A stretch of DNA of 64,000 nucleotides from Ferrovum myxofaciens. GTDB taxonomy: Bacteria; Pseudomonadota; Gammaproteobacteria; Burkholderiales; Ferrovaceae. Position numbers and translations under genes: made by a program. Positions 17,565-26,242 of this stretch are shown piece by piece. Below the pieces are notes generated by a model that searched no databases, was not told the origin of the DNA, and saw nothing but the letters and a program-made list of their open reading frames with translations. The stretch is taken from NCBI RefSeq assembly GCF_000735045.1, contig NZ_JPOQ01000074.1, forward strand, positions 62,001 through 126,000, written 5' to 3'. The stretch's first letter is position 1. Each line of letters opens with the position of its first letter.

Positions 17565-18074
17565 TCAGGCTCCTTGCTTACCAGTCTTGAAGATATTATA
17601 GCCCCAGATGATGTTGGCAAGCAGAACCAAGGTTCCGAAGAAACCCACCCCAGCCATCAAATGGGTAACGGTTTTTTCTATTTCCGGACCGGGGTCATAG
17701 CCTCCAATGCTGCCTGCTATGGAAAACAGCACCACCATGCCCATCAGGCCGATGTTGTGCATCCAAAAATGGATCTTGACCAGTTTTAGACTGTAGATCG
17801 GGCGATTGACCAGACGTGGTACAAAGTAGTAAATGGCACCGAAAATCGCCATTTCAACCCAGCCAAGCAGATTGATGTGCCCGTGTGCCAGCAAAATGAG
17901 GTGACCATGGGGCGCCGAATCCACAAACATGCGAAAGGCAGGAATTCCCCCCATCAGGGCACCCCAGGAAAAACCAATAATGGCGTAGGTAATACAGGCA
18001 TACACAAACAACAGGGTAAAGGTTGTGTATTCCGGGTCATTGATGCGTTGATCGAAAGGGGCGGGGGAAGACAT
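17565..18074 (-). CDS. Stand-alone four-helix CcoN-like mini-protein
   Basis: The 169-residue protein aligns by eye with the C-terminal third of cbb3 subunit I. HGHLILLAHGHINLLGW at residues 56-72 matches the helix X segment HGTGWIVAHAHLALLG of the CcoN in this window, and YSLKLVKIHFW at 94-104 matches YSLTLGNLHFW. It therefore keeps the His-x-His pair (64, 66) that ligates both hemes in CcoN. The copper-B histidines and the cross-linked Tyr are missing. Four membrane helices are predicted. The start at 18074 is chosen over an upstream ATG because it leaves only 2 bases to the cytochrome c gene before it. A b-heme-carrying or sensing role is plausible. Confidence 0.7.
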   Translation of the reverse strand: MSSPAPFDQRINDPEYTTFTLLFVYACITYAIIGFSWGALMGGIPAFRMFVDSAPHGHLILLAHGHINLLGWVEMAIFGAIYYFVPRLVNRPIYSLKLVKIHFWMHNIGLMGMVVLFSIAGSIGGYDPGPEIEKTVTHLMAGVGFFGTLVLLANIIWGYNIFKTGKQGA

Positions 18075-18076
18075 GC

Positions 18077-18655
18077 TCAGGGTTTCTCCTTCTGATTTTG
18101 ACCTGCGTCTTCGCGCAGGTCGTGATATTCGGTTTTCCAGGAACTGGGCGCCCAAACCTTGACCATTTCATCCACAAATCCGGAGCGTTCCGGCATGGGC
18201 AGACGGGCATCTGCGGAGCCTTGCGTTGCTTTCAATTCCGATAAAAATATGGCTATGGAATGGAGTTCATTATCCGGTAAGGCAGCCACATACGCCGCCT
18301 GCTTGTTCAGACCGTGGTCGATGGTTTTGGTTTCATAGGTGGACTCGGGTTTTTTCAAGAACGATTCGAGGTAATCCAGAGTATGTCGCGAGCCGATGCC
18401 GTCCAGACTCACGCCGTGATTGGTTCCGTTACGCAGGGCACGATGACAGTCGGTGCATCCCTTTTCACGAAACAGTTGGGACCCCACTTTGCCTTCTGGC
18501 GTGAAGTCAAAATGAGTGGTATTGGGGTACATGGGGTGATTGAGGTGGGAGCGATAAATTTCCAGCATCACAAAACTGGACACGGCAAAAACCACAAGAA
18601 TTCCAAAGATGCCAAATAAAATCTTTTCGCCCAGCTTCAACGTGTTGAATCTCAT
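18077..18655 (-). CDS. Membrane-anchored monoheme cytochrome c
   Basis: A 192-residue protein with an uncleaved N-terminal helix (about 11-32) and a periplasmic domain with one heme site, CTDCH at 67-71. The segment after the heme (SLDGIGSRHTLDYLESFL) is like that of the monoheme protein at 32488-32982, so the two appear related. It is immediately upstream of the CcoN-like mini-protein. The pair recalls the NorC/NorB arrangement in miniature. Confidence 0.82.
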   Translation of the reverse strand: MRFNTLKLGEKILFGIFGILVVFAVSSFVMLEIYRSHLNHPMYPNTTHFDFTPEGKVGSQLFREKGCTDCHRALRNGTNHGVSLDGIGSRHTLDYLESFLKKPESTYETKTIDHGLNKQAAYVAALPDNELHSIAIFLSELKATQGSADARLPMPERSGFVDEMVKVWAPSSWKTEYHDLREDAGQNQKEKP

Positions 18656-18683
18656 CAGTCAGTTTCCTGTCAGGTAAAATGGA

Positions 18684-18710
18684 AAACCCGCGCGCTAAGC
18701 ACGCGGGTTT
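18684..18710 (-). terminator. Intrinsic terminator after the c4 gene
   Basis: AAACCCGCG (18684-18692) pairs with CGCGGGTTT (18702-18710), a perfect 9-bp stem with a 9-base loop. On the minus strand the stem is followed by a T-rich stretch (TTTTCCATTTTAC). It lies between the c4 gene stop and the next minus-strand gene, so the c4 gene may be partly separated from the cytochrome/mini-CcoN genes. Confidence 0.7.
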
Positions 18711-18747
18711 CGATCATACTTCCCCGCTTCGCTGACTTAAGCCGACG

Positions 18748-19488
18748 TTACCGGGTCGTATTTGGGACGCGTGTGTTCCCTTCTGTGGTGCGAGGTGCTG
18801 TAGCCAGATAAGTTGCGGCATCGAGAATGTCCTCGTCGCTCAACTTTTTGGCAATGGCGCGCATCATGCCGTAGGGATCGTTGGTGCGACTTTCATCCCG
18901 CCAGTTATGCAACTGATTGACCAGATAAGTGTACTTTTGTTCCCCGATGACTGGAAAAACAGGAGCGGCACCGCGCCCATTGTACCCATGGCAAGACATG
19001 CAGGCCGAAACCTTGCCGCTTACGCCAAATTTGACCAGGATTTCTCCCTTGTAACGGGTTCCAATGGGTTGCCCCCCATCCTTGATGGCCTGCATGTCCG
19101 ACAAGTCTTTCGGATCAAGAGGAAGGGAATTGACGTAAGCCGAAACATCCCGCCGATCCTGGGGGGTAAGTTGTTGTGCAAACAGGGGCATAACTGCCCC
19201 TGCACCCGATGGGGTTCTCCGGCCTTCAGCCAGATCCGTCAATTGCTTGACGATATAAGGAAACCCGAGATTGTTGAGACGGGGTGCCCCCATGGCTTCC
19301 ATTCCCCATCCTGTGGCTCCATGGCAGGTCATGCACGCCGGAGCGGCGCCTTTCCCTTCCGTGAAGATCTTTTTGCCGTTGGCCGGGTCGCCGTTCATGA
19401 CCCCTTCTTCTTCAGCCAGAGCCGTCATGCTCACCAGAGCCGCGGCCACAGCCAGCCCGGATGTGATCTTAGTGAATGACTTACGCAT
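18748..19488 (-). CDS. Diheme cytochrome c4-type protein
   Basis: The 246-residue protein has a signal peptide (about 1-25, ending ALA) and two heme sites, CMTCH at 52-56 and CMSCH at 163-167, in tandem cytochrome c domains. That is the c4 layout of a soluble or loosely bound periplasmic electron carrier. GGAGG precedes the start, and the gene diverges from HiPIP across a 424-base gap. It is longer than the c4-like protein at 14181 and would be a candidate partner of the HiPIP or the cbb3 oxidase. Confidence 0.9.
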   Translation of the reverse strand: MRKSFTKITSGLAVAAALVSMTALAEEEGVMNGDPANGKKIFTEGKGAAPACMTCHGATGWGMEAMGAPRLNNLGFPYIVKQLTDLAEGRRTPSGAGAVMPLFAQQLTPQDRRDVSAYVNSLPLDPKDLSDMQAIKDGGQPIGTRYKGEILVKFGVSGKVSACMSCHGYNGRGAAPVFPVIGEQKYTYLVNQLHNWRDESRTNDPYGMMRAIAKKLSDEDILDAATYLATAPRTTEGNTRVPNTTR

Positions 19489-19912
19489 TTACCCCCCTCC
19501 AGAATGACATTGAATGACAGGACAGCAGACAGGACCTACTGTCCATGAACCCGTACTGCTTTTTTAATTGAACGGGCTACAAAGATTCCCAAACACAGCA
19601 TGGTTCGTTGGTTTCACCGCAAAATCTTGCGCTGCCAGCGTTTCCACGTCGCATCGTAGCGGACTATATCATGGGCAAAACAGGCTTCGCAACAGATTTT
19701 TGAGACCTGCTTGCCGAAGTCTCAGAGATGGCTGAAAAAGGTGAAAGAATAGACCCACTTGACAGTCGGTTTCAGGGGCGCTACGCTAGGCACATGGTCA
19801 GTCTGAGGAAGACGCTTTTCTTTCGGCCATGAATTGTCGTATCACAATAATAAAATATGTTTTTTGTTGGTATAACCTAAAAACTATTTAATCGATCTGG
19901 AGGGGTTACAAC
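19489..19912 (+). other. Long divergent intergenic region
   Basis: This 424-base stretch separates the minus-strand c4 gene from the plus-strand HiPIP gene. It holds a candidate promoter toward HiPIP at 19759-19787 and an AT-rich segment before the gene (19841-19895). There is also a small hairpin, CGCAA(19618-19622)/TTGCG(19627-19631). No convincing gene was seen; the only ATG-initiated frame worth noting (19728, 34 codons) lacks a good ribosome binding site. Confidence 0.7.
19759..19787 (+). promoter_or_regulatory. Candidate promoter for the HiPIP gene
   Basis: A perfect -35 hexamer TTGACA (19759-19764) is followed after 17 bases by TACGCT (19782-19787). The -10 keeps the first two bases and the last base of the consensus. 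The leader would be about 120 bases. A second, weaker possibility is TTGTCG at 19834-19839 with TATGTT at 19856-19861 (16-base spacing), nearer the gene. Confidence 0.4.
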
Positions 19913-20218
19913 ATGGAAAATGGTATTAAACACTCACGCCGTCAGTTGCTCAAGATGGGCACCATCGCTATCGTGGCAGCGCCGATGGCTGGCTTTACCA
20001 CTTCGGCCTTCGCAAAGAAGAACACCGCAGTGCGCACAGCCTTGCATTACCAGGAACATCCCAACGGGGAAAAGCAGTGCAACCGTTGCATGAACTTCAT
20101 CCCTAACAAGGACAAGCCTACCGATCCAGGTGCCGTGCACGGGTGTAAGCTTTACCCCGGGGACGATGAAATTTGCCCGACCTGTTATTGCAACGGCTTC
20201 GTCGCAAAACCCAAATAA
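19913..20218 (+). CDS. High-potential iron-sulfur protein (HiPIP), Tat-exported
   Basis: The 101-residue precursor has a Tat signal with SRRQLLKMG at 8-16, a hydrophobic stretch and a cleavage site near AFA. HiPIPs are exported folded by Tat, carry one [4Fe-4S] cluster and move electrons in the periplasm; related proteins act in Fe(II) oxidation. Cluster cysteines are likely Cys56, Cys59 and Cys78 (C-x2-C-x18-C) and one of Cys88, Cys91 or Cys93. The CPTCYC ending supplies more cysteines than the usual four. A strong GGAGG precedes the ATG. The gene stands alone with its own terminator. Confidence 0.88.
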   Translation: MENGIKHSRRQLLKMGTIAIVAAPMAGFTTSAFAKKNTAVRTALHYQEHPNGEKQCNRCMNFIPNKDKPTDPGAVHGCKLYPGDDEICPTCYCNGFVAKPK

Positions 20219-20240
20219 CTCAATAGTTCCAAGTCGTATT

Positions 20241-20277
20241 CGAAAAGGTGCCAAAGGCACCTTTTCGTTTCTGTTTC
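20241..20277 (+). terminator. Intrinsic terminator after HiPIP
   Basis: CGAAAAGGTGCC (20241-20252) and GGCACCTTTTCG (20256-20267) form a perfect 12-bp stem with an AAA loop, followed by TTTCTGTTT. It begins 23 bases after the HiPIP stop, so HiPIP is likely transcribed apart from the act genes. Confidence 0.88.
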
Positions 20278-20507
20278 CGATCCGAACTTGGGGGAAGAGC
20301 ATTTTTTCTGACCCTTTTGTTTTGGTTTGGGATGCGTGTGCGTACCGACTTCTTGACAGTTCCGGCATTCCTCCGCGGGTGGTAGCAGGGAGGGTGTCGT
20401 TTTCGGATTTCAAGTGGGTGCGTGGATGTCAATAAGGGATTGACCGTCAAGATCTTCGTCAGTTGGGGCGATGTCGCGGGTGAGTTTTTTCTGGGCAGGA
20501 TTATTGA

Positions 20508-21122
20508 ATGAATTACGGAAAAAGAATTTTTCTCTGGATCGTGCTGTTCTGGATCGGGAGTGCGCAGGTTTTTGCGGAGCCTTTTGTTCAGGGGGGCCCC
20601 ATCGGTTCACAAACCAGTGACGGGTATGATGCCCTGGGCCCGGTGGTGGAGCAACCCATCGAGTTTCCACACAATACCCATGCCGGACGCATGCAGATCA
20701 ACTGCATGTACTGTCATACCTATGCGCGGCGCAGCAATGTATCCGGGATTCCCCGTCTCGACAAATGCATGGGGTGTCACAATTTGATTGAAGGCGTCAA
20801 GGATCGTCCGCGCATCAAGAAACTGTTTGAATATTGGGAAAACAAGCAGCCCATTCCCTGGAAAAAGGTGCATGACTTGCCTGATTTCGTTCGTTTCAAC
20901 CATGAGCGCCATATTCAACGTTTTTACTTCCAGGAAAAACGACCGGTTCGTGAAGTCTGTGGGTACTGCCATGGCGATATCGCTTCCATGACCACGGCGC
21001 GGCGGGTTAAAGCCTTGTCCATGGGGTGGTGTGTCAGTTGTCACCAAAAAGATCATTTGGAAAAGGCGGGGAGCACGGTGACCAGTCATGGTCCCAACGA
21101 TTGCTGGCTCTGTCATAAATAA
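20508..21122 (+). CDS. actA: Alternative complex III subunit A, pentaheme cytochrome c
   Basis: ActA is the multiheme periplasmic cytochrome of alternative complex III, which oxidises quinol in place of the bc1 complex. The 204-residue protein has a signal anchor (about 7-24) and five heme sites: CMYCH 66-70, CMGCH 87-91, CGYCH 151-155, CVSCH 175-179 and CWLCH 199-203. Extra His residues (HNTHAG, NHERH) could be distal ligands. It heads an operon of seven act genes with short gaps. The ribosome binding site (CAGGA) is weak. Confidence 0.92.
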   Translation: MNYGKRIFLWIVLFWIGSAQVFAEPFVQGGPIGSQTSDGYDALGPVVEQPIEFPHNTHAGRMQINCMYCHTYARRSNVSGIPRLDKCMGCHNLIEGVKDRPRIKKLFEYWENKQPIPWKKVHDLPDFVRFNHERHIQRFYFQEKRPVREVCGYCHGDIASMTTARRVKALSMGWCVSCHQKDHLEKAGSTVTSHGPNDCWLCHK

Positions 21123-21149
21123 AACGGCGACCAAACAGGAGACGATGAA

Positions 21150-23357
21150 ATGACAACGAGTAATTTGGATCGCCGAGATTTTCTCAAGGTATTGGGAATC
21201 AGTGGAGCGGCTGCCACGCTGGCAGGATGTGGTCATACTTCTATCGAGTCAGGCGTAGAAGAGGTCATGTCATACGTTCATCCCCAGGACTTTGTGGTGC
21301 CCGGCATCGGAGTTTTTTATGCTTCAACCTGTGCCCAGTGTGGTTCAGGCTGTGGAATCATGGGTAAGGTTCGCGAAGGACGGGTTCTTAAACTGGAAGG
21401 AAATCCTGAGTCCGGAATCAGCGGCGGAAAGATCTGTGGACTGGGACAGGCAGGTGTGCAAGCCCACTACAACCCGGATCGGCTGCGTACGCCCATGTAT
21501 CAGGGAGAAGGAGGGTTGATCCCCGTATCCTGGGAGAAGGCTCACCAGATTCTGGAACAACGTCTGGGACCGAACAGTTCTTTGAAGGGCGAACAGATTG
21601 CTTTTCTGACGGATAGGGTCAGTGGGCACCAACGGGTGCTTCTGGAAAACTTCTTGGAAACTTTTGATTCTACCCATCATGTGACCTACGATGCGCTTTC
21701 CACTGCCACGGGGAGAGCCGCCACCAAGGCTATTCTGGGCGCAGAGCAGCCTCTCTGGAATATCCACGAGGCGCGCTTGATTCTCTCCTTTGGCAATGAT
21801 TTTCTGGGCAGCGGCATTTCGCCGGTTTACATGGCCCGTCAGTACGCACTGTTCCGTAAGGCACCGCGCGGTACCTTGATTCAAATCGAGCCGCGCATGA
21901 CCTTGACGGGAGGGAATGCAGATCGTTGGTATCCCATCAAACCAGGGACCGAAGGGATTCTGGCTTTGGGCATTGCCCATGACCTGTTGCAGCACGAAGA
22001 ATTTTCCAGGGGAGTTCCGCAGGAAGTTCTCGATCTGGTCAAAAATTACGATCGGGATGCCGTGAGTGATATCACGGGAATCGGTTCCGATGCGGTGCGA
22101 CTGATTGCGGCTCAACTGTGGAACAATTCCCCTTCATTGGTGATTGCCGGCCCTTCAGTGGAAGGACATTCCTATGGGTTCAGCAATGCCGCCGCCGTAC
22201 AACTGCTCAACGTGATTCTGGGCAATCGGGGTAAAACGATGGAGGGACAGTCCGAACATCCTTTCCCCCAACTGACGCCCACCTTGGGAAGTTACCAGGC
22301 ATTGGCCGAGTTGAATCAAAAAATGGCCGCAGGACAAACCCAGGCCCTGTTGATTTACGGTACCAATCCGGTATTCACGGCACCCTCCCATCTGCCCTTT
22401 GCAGAATCCATGAGTAAGGTCCCTTTCAAAGTGGCTTTTGTGACGCATATGGATGAAACGGCGGGACAATGTGATCTGATTCTCCCCTTGCTGTCCGCAC
22501 TGGAAGATTTTGGTACCCATGTGGCCGAATATCAGCCGAATGGCGTGGAGGTGATGCTTCAGCAACCCTTGATGGAAAAACTCTATCCCGAGTCCAAAGG
22601 GTATGGCGATATCCTTCTGGAGGTACTGAAAAAACGCAAACCCGAGGCCTATGCAGCGTTCCCTGACTATTACAGTTATCTCAAAACCGCCATGGTCAAG
22701 GCCAAACCGGTTTTCAAGGTCAGTGACAGCGATGATCATTTCTGGGAAGACGCTTTGCGCAATGGTCTTGTCAAGTGGGACGGAAAACCCACGACTCTGG
22801 AGGCCAAGTTACCGGCCCTGACCATGCCGAAGCCGGCAGAATTGACCACGGATTATCCTTTTTACTTTGTTCCCTCCATCCGTGCGGATATGCGGGACGG
22901 ACGTCATGCCTACTTGCCCTGGCTGCAGGAGTCTCCGGAAACCATGACCACGGTGGTCTGGGACAGTTGGGTCGAGATTCATCCTAAAACTGCAGAGGCC
23001 ATGCAGATCAAGGAAGGAGACATCCTGCAAATTCAGTCTGCCACCGGATCCGTGCGCGCCAAGGCCTATCTGTTTCCCGGCATCCAGCCGGATACGGTAT
23101 CCATGCCCCTGGGGCAAGGACATACCCAACTCGGACGGTTTGCCACGGGGGTCGGTGTGAATCCCTACAAGATTCTTGATCCGATTTTCGATGGTCATAC
23201 CGGGGAACTGGCCATGCACGCCACGCGCGTGGCCTTGAGAAAGACAGGCGAACATCAAATGGTCGTGAAGGATGAGGGTCCCACCACACTCCAGAACGGA
23301 CAAAAACTTGTAGCCACCCTGTCTGCTGACCAAGCCAAATTGTCCAAGGAGATCTAG
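21150..23357 (+). CDS. actB1: Alternative complex III subunit B, molybdopterin-oxidoreductase-like part
   Basis: The 735-residue protein has the fold of a complex-iron-sulfur molybdoenzyme catalytic subunit. In ACIII this subunit is known to lack the molybdenum cofactor. It has a Tat-like start (RR at 8-9, DRRDFLK) and a lipobox Cys27 (LAGC). An N-terminal cluster set follows: Cys61, Cys64 and Cys68 in CAQCGSGC, and Cys96 in GGKIC. In well-studied ACIII this part and the ferredoxin part form one ActB chain; here they are two genes one base apart. Confidence 0.88.
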   Translation: MTTSNLDRRDFLKVLGISGAAATLAGCGHTSIESGVEEVMSYVHPQDFVVPGIGVFYASTCAQCGSGCGIMGKVREGRVLKLEGNPESGISGGKICGLGQAGVQAHYNPDRLRTPMYQGEGGLIPVSWEKAHQILEQRLGPNSSLKGEQIAFLTDRVSGHQRVLLENFLETFDSTHHVTYDALSTATGRAATKAILGAEQPLWNIHEARLILSFGNDFLGSGISPVYMARQYALFRKAPRGTLIQIEPRMTLTGGNADRWYPIKPGTEGILALGIAHDLLQHEEFSRGVPQEVLDLVKNYDRDAVSDITGIGSDAVRLIAAQLWNNSPSLVIAGPSVEGHSYGFSNAAAVQLLNVILGNRGKTMEGQSEHPFPQLTPTLGSYQALAELNQKMAAGQTQALLIYGTNPVFTAPSHLPFAESMSKVPFKVAFVTHMDETAGQCDLILPLLSALEDFGTHVAEYQPNGVEVMLQQPLMEKLYPESKGYGDILLEVLKKRKPEAYAAFPDYYSYLKTAMVKAKPVFKVSDSDDHFWEDALRNGLVKWDGKPTTLEAKLPALTMPKPAELTTDYPFYFVPSIRADMRDGRHAYLPWLQESPETMTTVVWDSWVEIHPKTAEAMQIKEGDILQIQSATGSVRAKAYLFPGIQPDTVSMPLGQGHTQLGRFATGVGVNPYKILDPIFDGHTGELAMHATRVALRKTGEHQMVVKDEGPTTLQNGQKLVATLSADQAKLSKEI

Positions 23358-23358
23358 C

Positions 23359-24207
23359 ATGTCACTGAGTAATCTGATTCAGAACTGGAACTCGTTTCGG
23401 ACCCGTCGTCCCTATGAAGGTCAGTACGATGATGCTCCCTACAAGTGGGCCATGGTCATCGATCTGGATGCCTGTATTGGGTGTAACGCCTGTACCGTGG
23501 CGTGTTATGCGGAAAATAATTTGCCTGTGGTGGGGAAGGAACGCTTCGGCAAGGGCCAAGCCATGCACTGGATTCGCATCGAGCGTTACTGGGGGGAAGG
23601 GGAGGCCATGCAATCCGAATTCCCCGATCACGGGGCACAATACCTGCCCATGCTCTGCCAGCAATGTGAGGCGGCCCCTTGTGAACCCGTCTGCCCCGTG
23701 GGCGCCACACACCATTCACCGGATGGTCTCAATACCCAGGTGTATAACCGGTGCGTGGGATCCCGCTATTGTTCGGCCAACTGTCCCTACAAGGTCCGTT
23801 ACTTCAACTGGTGGAATTACCCTGATCGAGCCTGGCCCAATCCGCTGGAACTGCAATTGAATCCGGACGTGACGGTACGGAGCAAGGGGGTCATGGAGAA
23901 GTGTACGTTCTGCATGCAACGGTTGCGTGCCGGGATGGATAAGGCCAAAACCGAAGGACGTATCCTGGCCGATGGTGAAGTGCTCACAGCCTGCGCACAA
24001 GCCTGTCCTACCTCGGCCATTACTTTTGGAAACCTGTCCGATAAAAAGTCCAAGGTGGCCAGAACATGGAAAAATCAGCAGGTAGATCTGTCCAAGAACG
24101 TTCAGGAAAAGTCCGAGGAAGGGATTCGCGGTTACCGGATTCTGGAAGATTTGAATACCTATCCGTCCATCGTGTATCTCGAGCGCGTACGTAATCTTGA
24201 GGCTTGA
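23359..24207 (+). CDS. actB2: Alternative complex III subunit B, iron-sulfur (ferredoxin) part
   Basis: A 282-residue HybA/NrfC-like protein with several Cys clusters for [4Fe-4S]/[3Fe-4S] centres. The first is CIGCNACTVAC (39-49). The next are CQQCEAAPCEPVC, then CVGSRYCSANC, then CTFCMQ paired with CAQACP. These would form the electron wire next to ActB1. Its ATG follows the actB1 stop by one base, suggesting translation coupling that replaces the fusion seen elsewhere. Confidence 0.92.
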   Translation: MSLSNLIQNWNSFRTRRPYEGQYDDAPYKWAMVIDLDACIGCNACTVACYAENNLPVVGKERFGKGQAMHWIRIERYWGEGEAMQSEFPDHGAQYLPMLCQQCEAAPCEPVCPVGATHHSPDGLNTQVYNRCVGSRYCSANCPYKVRYFNWWNYPDRAWPNPLELQLNPDVTVRSKGVMEKCTFCMQRLRAGMDKAKTEGRILADGEVLTACAQACPTSAITFGNLSDKKSKVARTWKNQQVDLSKNVQEKSEEGIRGYRILEDLNTYPSIVYLERVRNLEA

Positions 24208-24251
24208 GTTGACCCGCGCGTTCACGAATACCAACATTCAGGGAAAAAACC

Positions 24252-25715
24252 ATGAGTCATAGTGTTCCTAGCCGTCCCCAGATGGATGTGCAAGTTGAAA
24301 GAAAGTTCGTTCCCAAGCAGAAGGATCTGGGGGCAGACGTTACCTGGGCCAAGATCAACAAAGATGTACTGAGAAGTCTGGAAAAGCCGCGCCCCGTTTT
24401 CTGGGTAATTTTCTTTTCCGCCCTGGCCCTGTTCTCCTTTGGCGTTTACTGTGAGGTTTATCAGTATCAAAACGGAATGGGGGTATCGGATTTGAACAAC
24501 CCGCAGGTATGGGGGTTGTACATTGCCACCTTCATTTTCTGGATCGGGATGGGCCACTCCGGCACCTTGCTGTCCGCTCTGCTTCATATCATCCATGCGG
24601 ACTGGCGAAAACCGATCTACCGTTATTCGGAAGCCATGACCACCTTTACCTTGCTCACCGCAGCCCTGTTCGTGTTGGTGCACATGGGACGGCTCTGGCA
24701 GTTTTACTATGTGGTGGCCTACCCCAACGAACGCTGGACCTGGCCTAACTTCACCTCGCCGCTGGTCTGGGATGCCACAGCCATCGGAACCTACCTGACT
24801 TCGTCACTTCTGTTCCTCTATATGGGGATGATTCCTGATCTGGCGATCTGTCGTGACAATGCTCGGGGGGCACGGCGGGCACTTTACCGCTTTCTCTCCA
24901 TGGGTTGGCAAGGAACTGACCGCCAGTGGGCCAATTTCAAGGTGGCCTACATGACCATGGCCTGCTTTTTGATGCCGCTGGCAGTTTCCGTGCACTCCAT
25001 CGTGTCCACCGACTTTGCCGTGTCCCAAAACCCTGGCTGGCATGTGACGTCCTTCCCCCCCTACTTCGTGCTGGGTGCGCTGTATTCAGGATGTTCTGGC
25101 ATCATCACCCTGTTCATCGTCCTGCGTTATGTGTTCCGTTTCGAAGCCTACATGACCCAGCCCATTCTCAACAAATTGATCAAGATGACCTTTGCCATTG
25201 CCATGGTTTGGACCTATCTGGATCTGATCGAGTATGCCACCACCTGGTATGGCAGCGATGAAGTGGCCAAGGCGGATCTGGTTTACCGTGCCACTGGGGA
25301 CTATGCCCTGCAGTTCTGGGGAATGATTTTCTGTGCCATGGTGATGCCCTTCACTCTGTTGATCCGTTTCGTACGTCACAACTATACGACTTTGCTGATC
25401 ATTTCATTGATCCTCAATGTAGGGATGTGGCTGGAACGTTTCCAGATCATTACGCCTACCTTTGCGAAATCCCACTATCCATGGACATGGACGGCGGGCT
25501 GGTGGCCCAGTTGGGTACAGTGGGGCATCGTGGCCGGGAGTTTTGGCTGGTTCACCATGCTCTTTATGTTGTACTGCAAGATTTTCCCCAGCGTGTCCAT
25601 GTATGAAGTCAAGGAAATGGTGCACGAACAAAACATGGAAGAAAAGGCTCATGCGACGCAGGTGGAGGTTCATGAAGCCGGTCTGCTGCCAGAAATGAAG
25701 GGAGGGCAAGCGTGA
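24252..25715 (+). CDS. actC: Alternative complex III subunit C, NrfD-like membrane protein
   Basis: The 487-residue protein has about ten hydrophobic segments and belongs to the NrfD/PsrC family that binds quinol in the membrane. The region from about 92 (VWGLYIATFIFWIGMGHSG) to 130 is typical of ActC. Polar and charged residues within helices (for example in GHSGTLLSALLH) could form the quinone site or a proton path. It follows actB2 by 44 bases and overlaps actD by 4. Confidence 0.93.
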   Translation: MSHSVPSRPQMDVQVERKFVPKQKDLGADVTWAKINKDVLRSLEKPRPVFWVIFFSALALFSFGVYCEVYQYQNGMGVSDLNNPQVWGLYIATFIFWIGMGHSGTLLSALLHIIHADWRKPIYRYSEAMTTFTLLTAALFVLVHMGRLWQFYYVVAYPNERWTWPNFTSPLVWDATAIGTYLTSSLLFLYMGMIPDLAICRDNARGARRALYRFLSMGWQGTDRQWANFKVAYMTMACFLMPLAVSVHSIVSTDFAVSQNPGWHVTSFPPYFVLGALYSGCSGIITLFIVLRYVFRFEAYMTQPILNKLIKMTFAIAMVWTYLDLIEYATTWYGSDEVAKADLVYRATGDYALQFWGMIFCAMVMPFTLLIRFVRHNYTTLLIISLILNVGMWLERFQIITPTFAKSHYPWTWTAGWWPSWVQWGIVAGSFGWFTMLFMLYCKIFPSVSMYEVKEMVHEQNMEEKAHATQVEVHEAGLLPEMKGGQA

Positions 25716-26242
25716 TGAAAAAATCTCATACTCTGGCACTGTACGCTGACATGGATGAAGCGGCCAATGCGATCAGGGAACTCAAGTCATCGGGTGTGTC
25801 GGGCTTCAGGATGGAGGATGTGGTGGTCAAGTCCCCCATCGATCATCCCGAACTGAGTGAGTTGCTGGGTCCACGTCCCGTCTATATCCAGTGGTTTACC
25901 CTGCTGGGGGTCCTGCTGGGGCCCACCACCGGGCTGGTGTTGATCGCCTCTGCCCAGGCCAGTTTCATTTATCAGATACGGGGTGGGCGACCTGTGGTTC
26001 CCCTTCCCCCGGACATGGTGCTGACCTATGAACTGTTCATTTTGTCCGGGGTGCTCATGACGGTTTTGGCTACCTTCGTGGCCATGAAACTGCCGGGTAA
26101 CCGGAGCCCGCTCTATAACGCCAGTGTGTCCGCAGACAAGATTGGTATCCTGGTGAAGGCCGACCCGCAAAGCATTCCGCAAATCAACGAAATTCTGGGG
26201 CGTCACAAGCCTCTCGAAATCATGGGAGACCAAGCACGATGA
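25712..26242 (+). CDS. actD: Alternative complex III subunit D (DUF3341)
   Basis: ActD is a membrane protein with two central helices and a ferredoxin-fold-like N-terminal part. This 176-residue protein begins with a soluble domain (MDEAANAIRELKSSGV) and has helices near 63-85 and 105-126. It overlaps actC and actE by 4 bases each, so the three are translationally coupled. Confidence 0.9.
   Translation: MMKKSHTLALYADMDEAANAIRELKSSGVSGFRMEDVVVKSPIDHPELSELLGPRPVYIQWFTLLGVLLGPTTGLVLIASAQASFIYQIRGGRPVVPLPPDMVLTYELFILSGVLMTVLATFVAMKLPGNRSPLYNASVSADKIGILVKADPQSIPQINEILGRHKPLEIMGDQAR

Noticed and set aside
19728-19832. 34-codon frame upstream of HiPIP
   Set aside because: It has no good ribosome binding site, a basic composition without structure, and overlaps the candidate promoter.
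20348-20380. TTGACA before actA as a promoter
   Set aside because: The hexamer is perfect, but the position 17 bases on reads CGGGTG with no -10 resemblance; the actA promoter remains unidentified.
19934-20413. 159-codon minus-strand frame across HiPIP
   Set aside because: It is antisense to a clear Tat-signal HiPIP gene and to its terminator.
20607-21236. 209-codon minus-strand frame across actA
   Set aside because: It is antisense to a pentaheme cytochrome with all five motifs and shows no family features.
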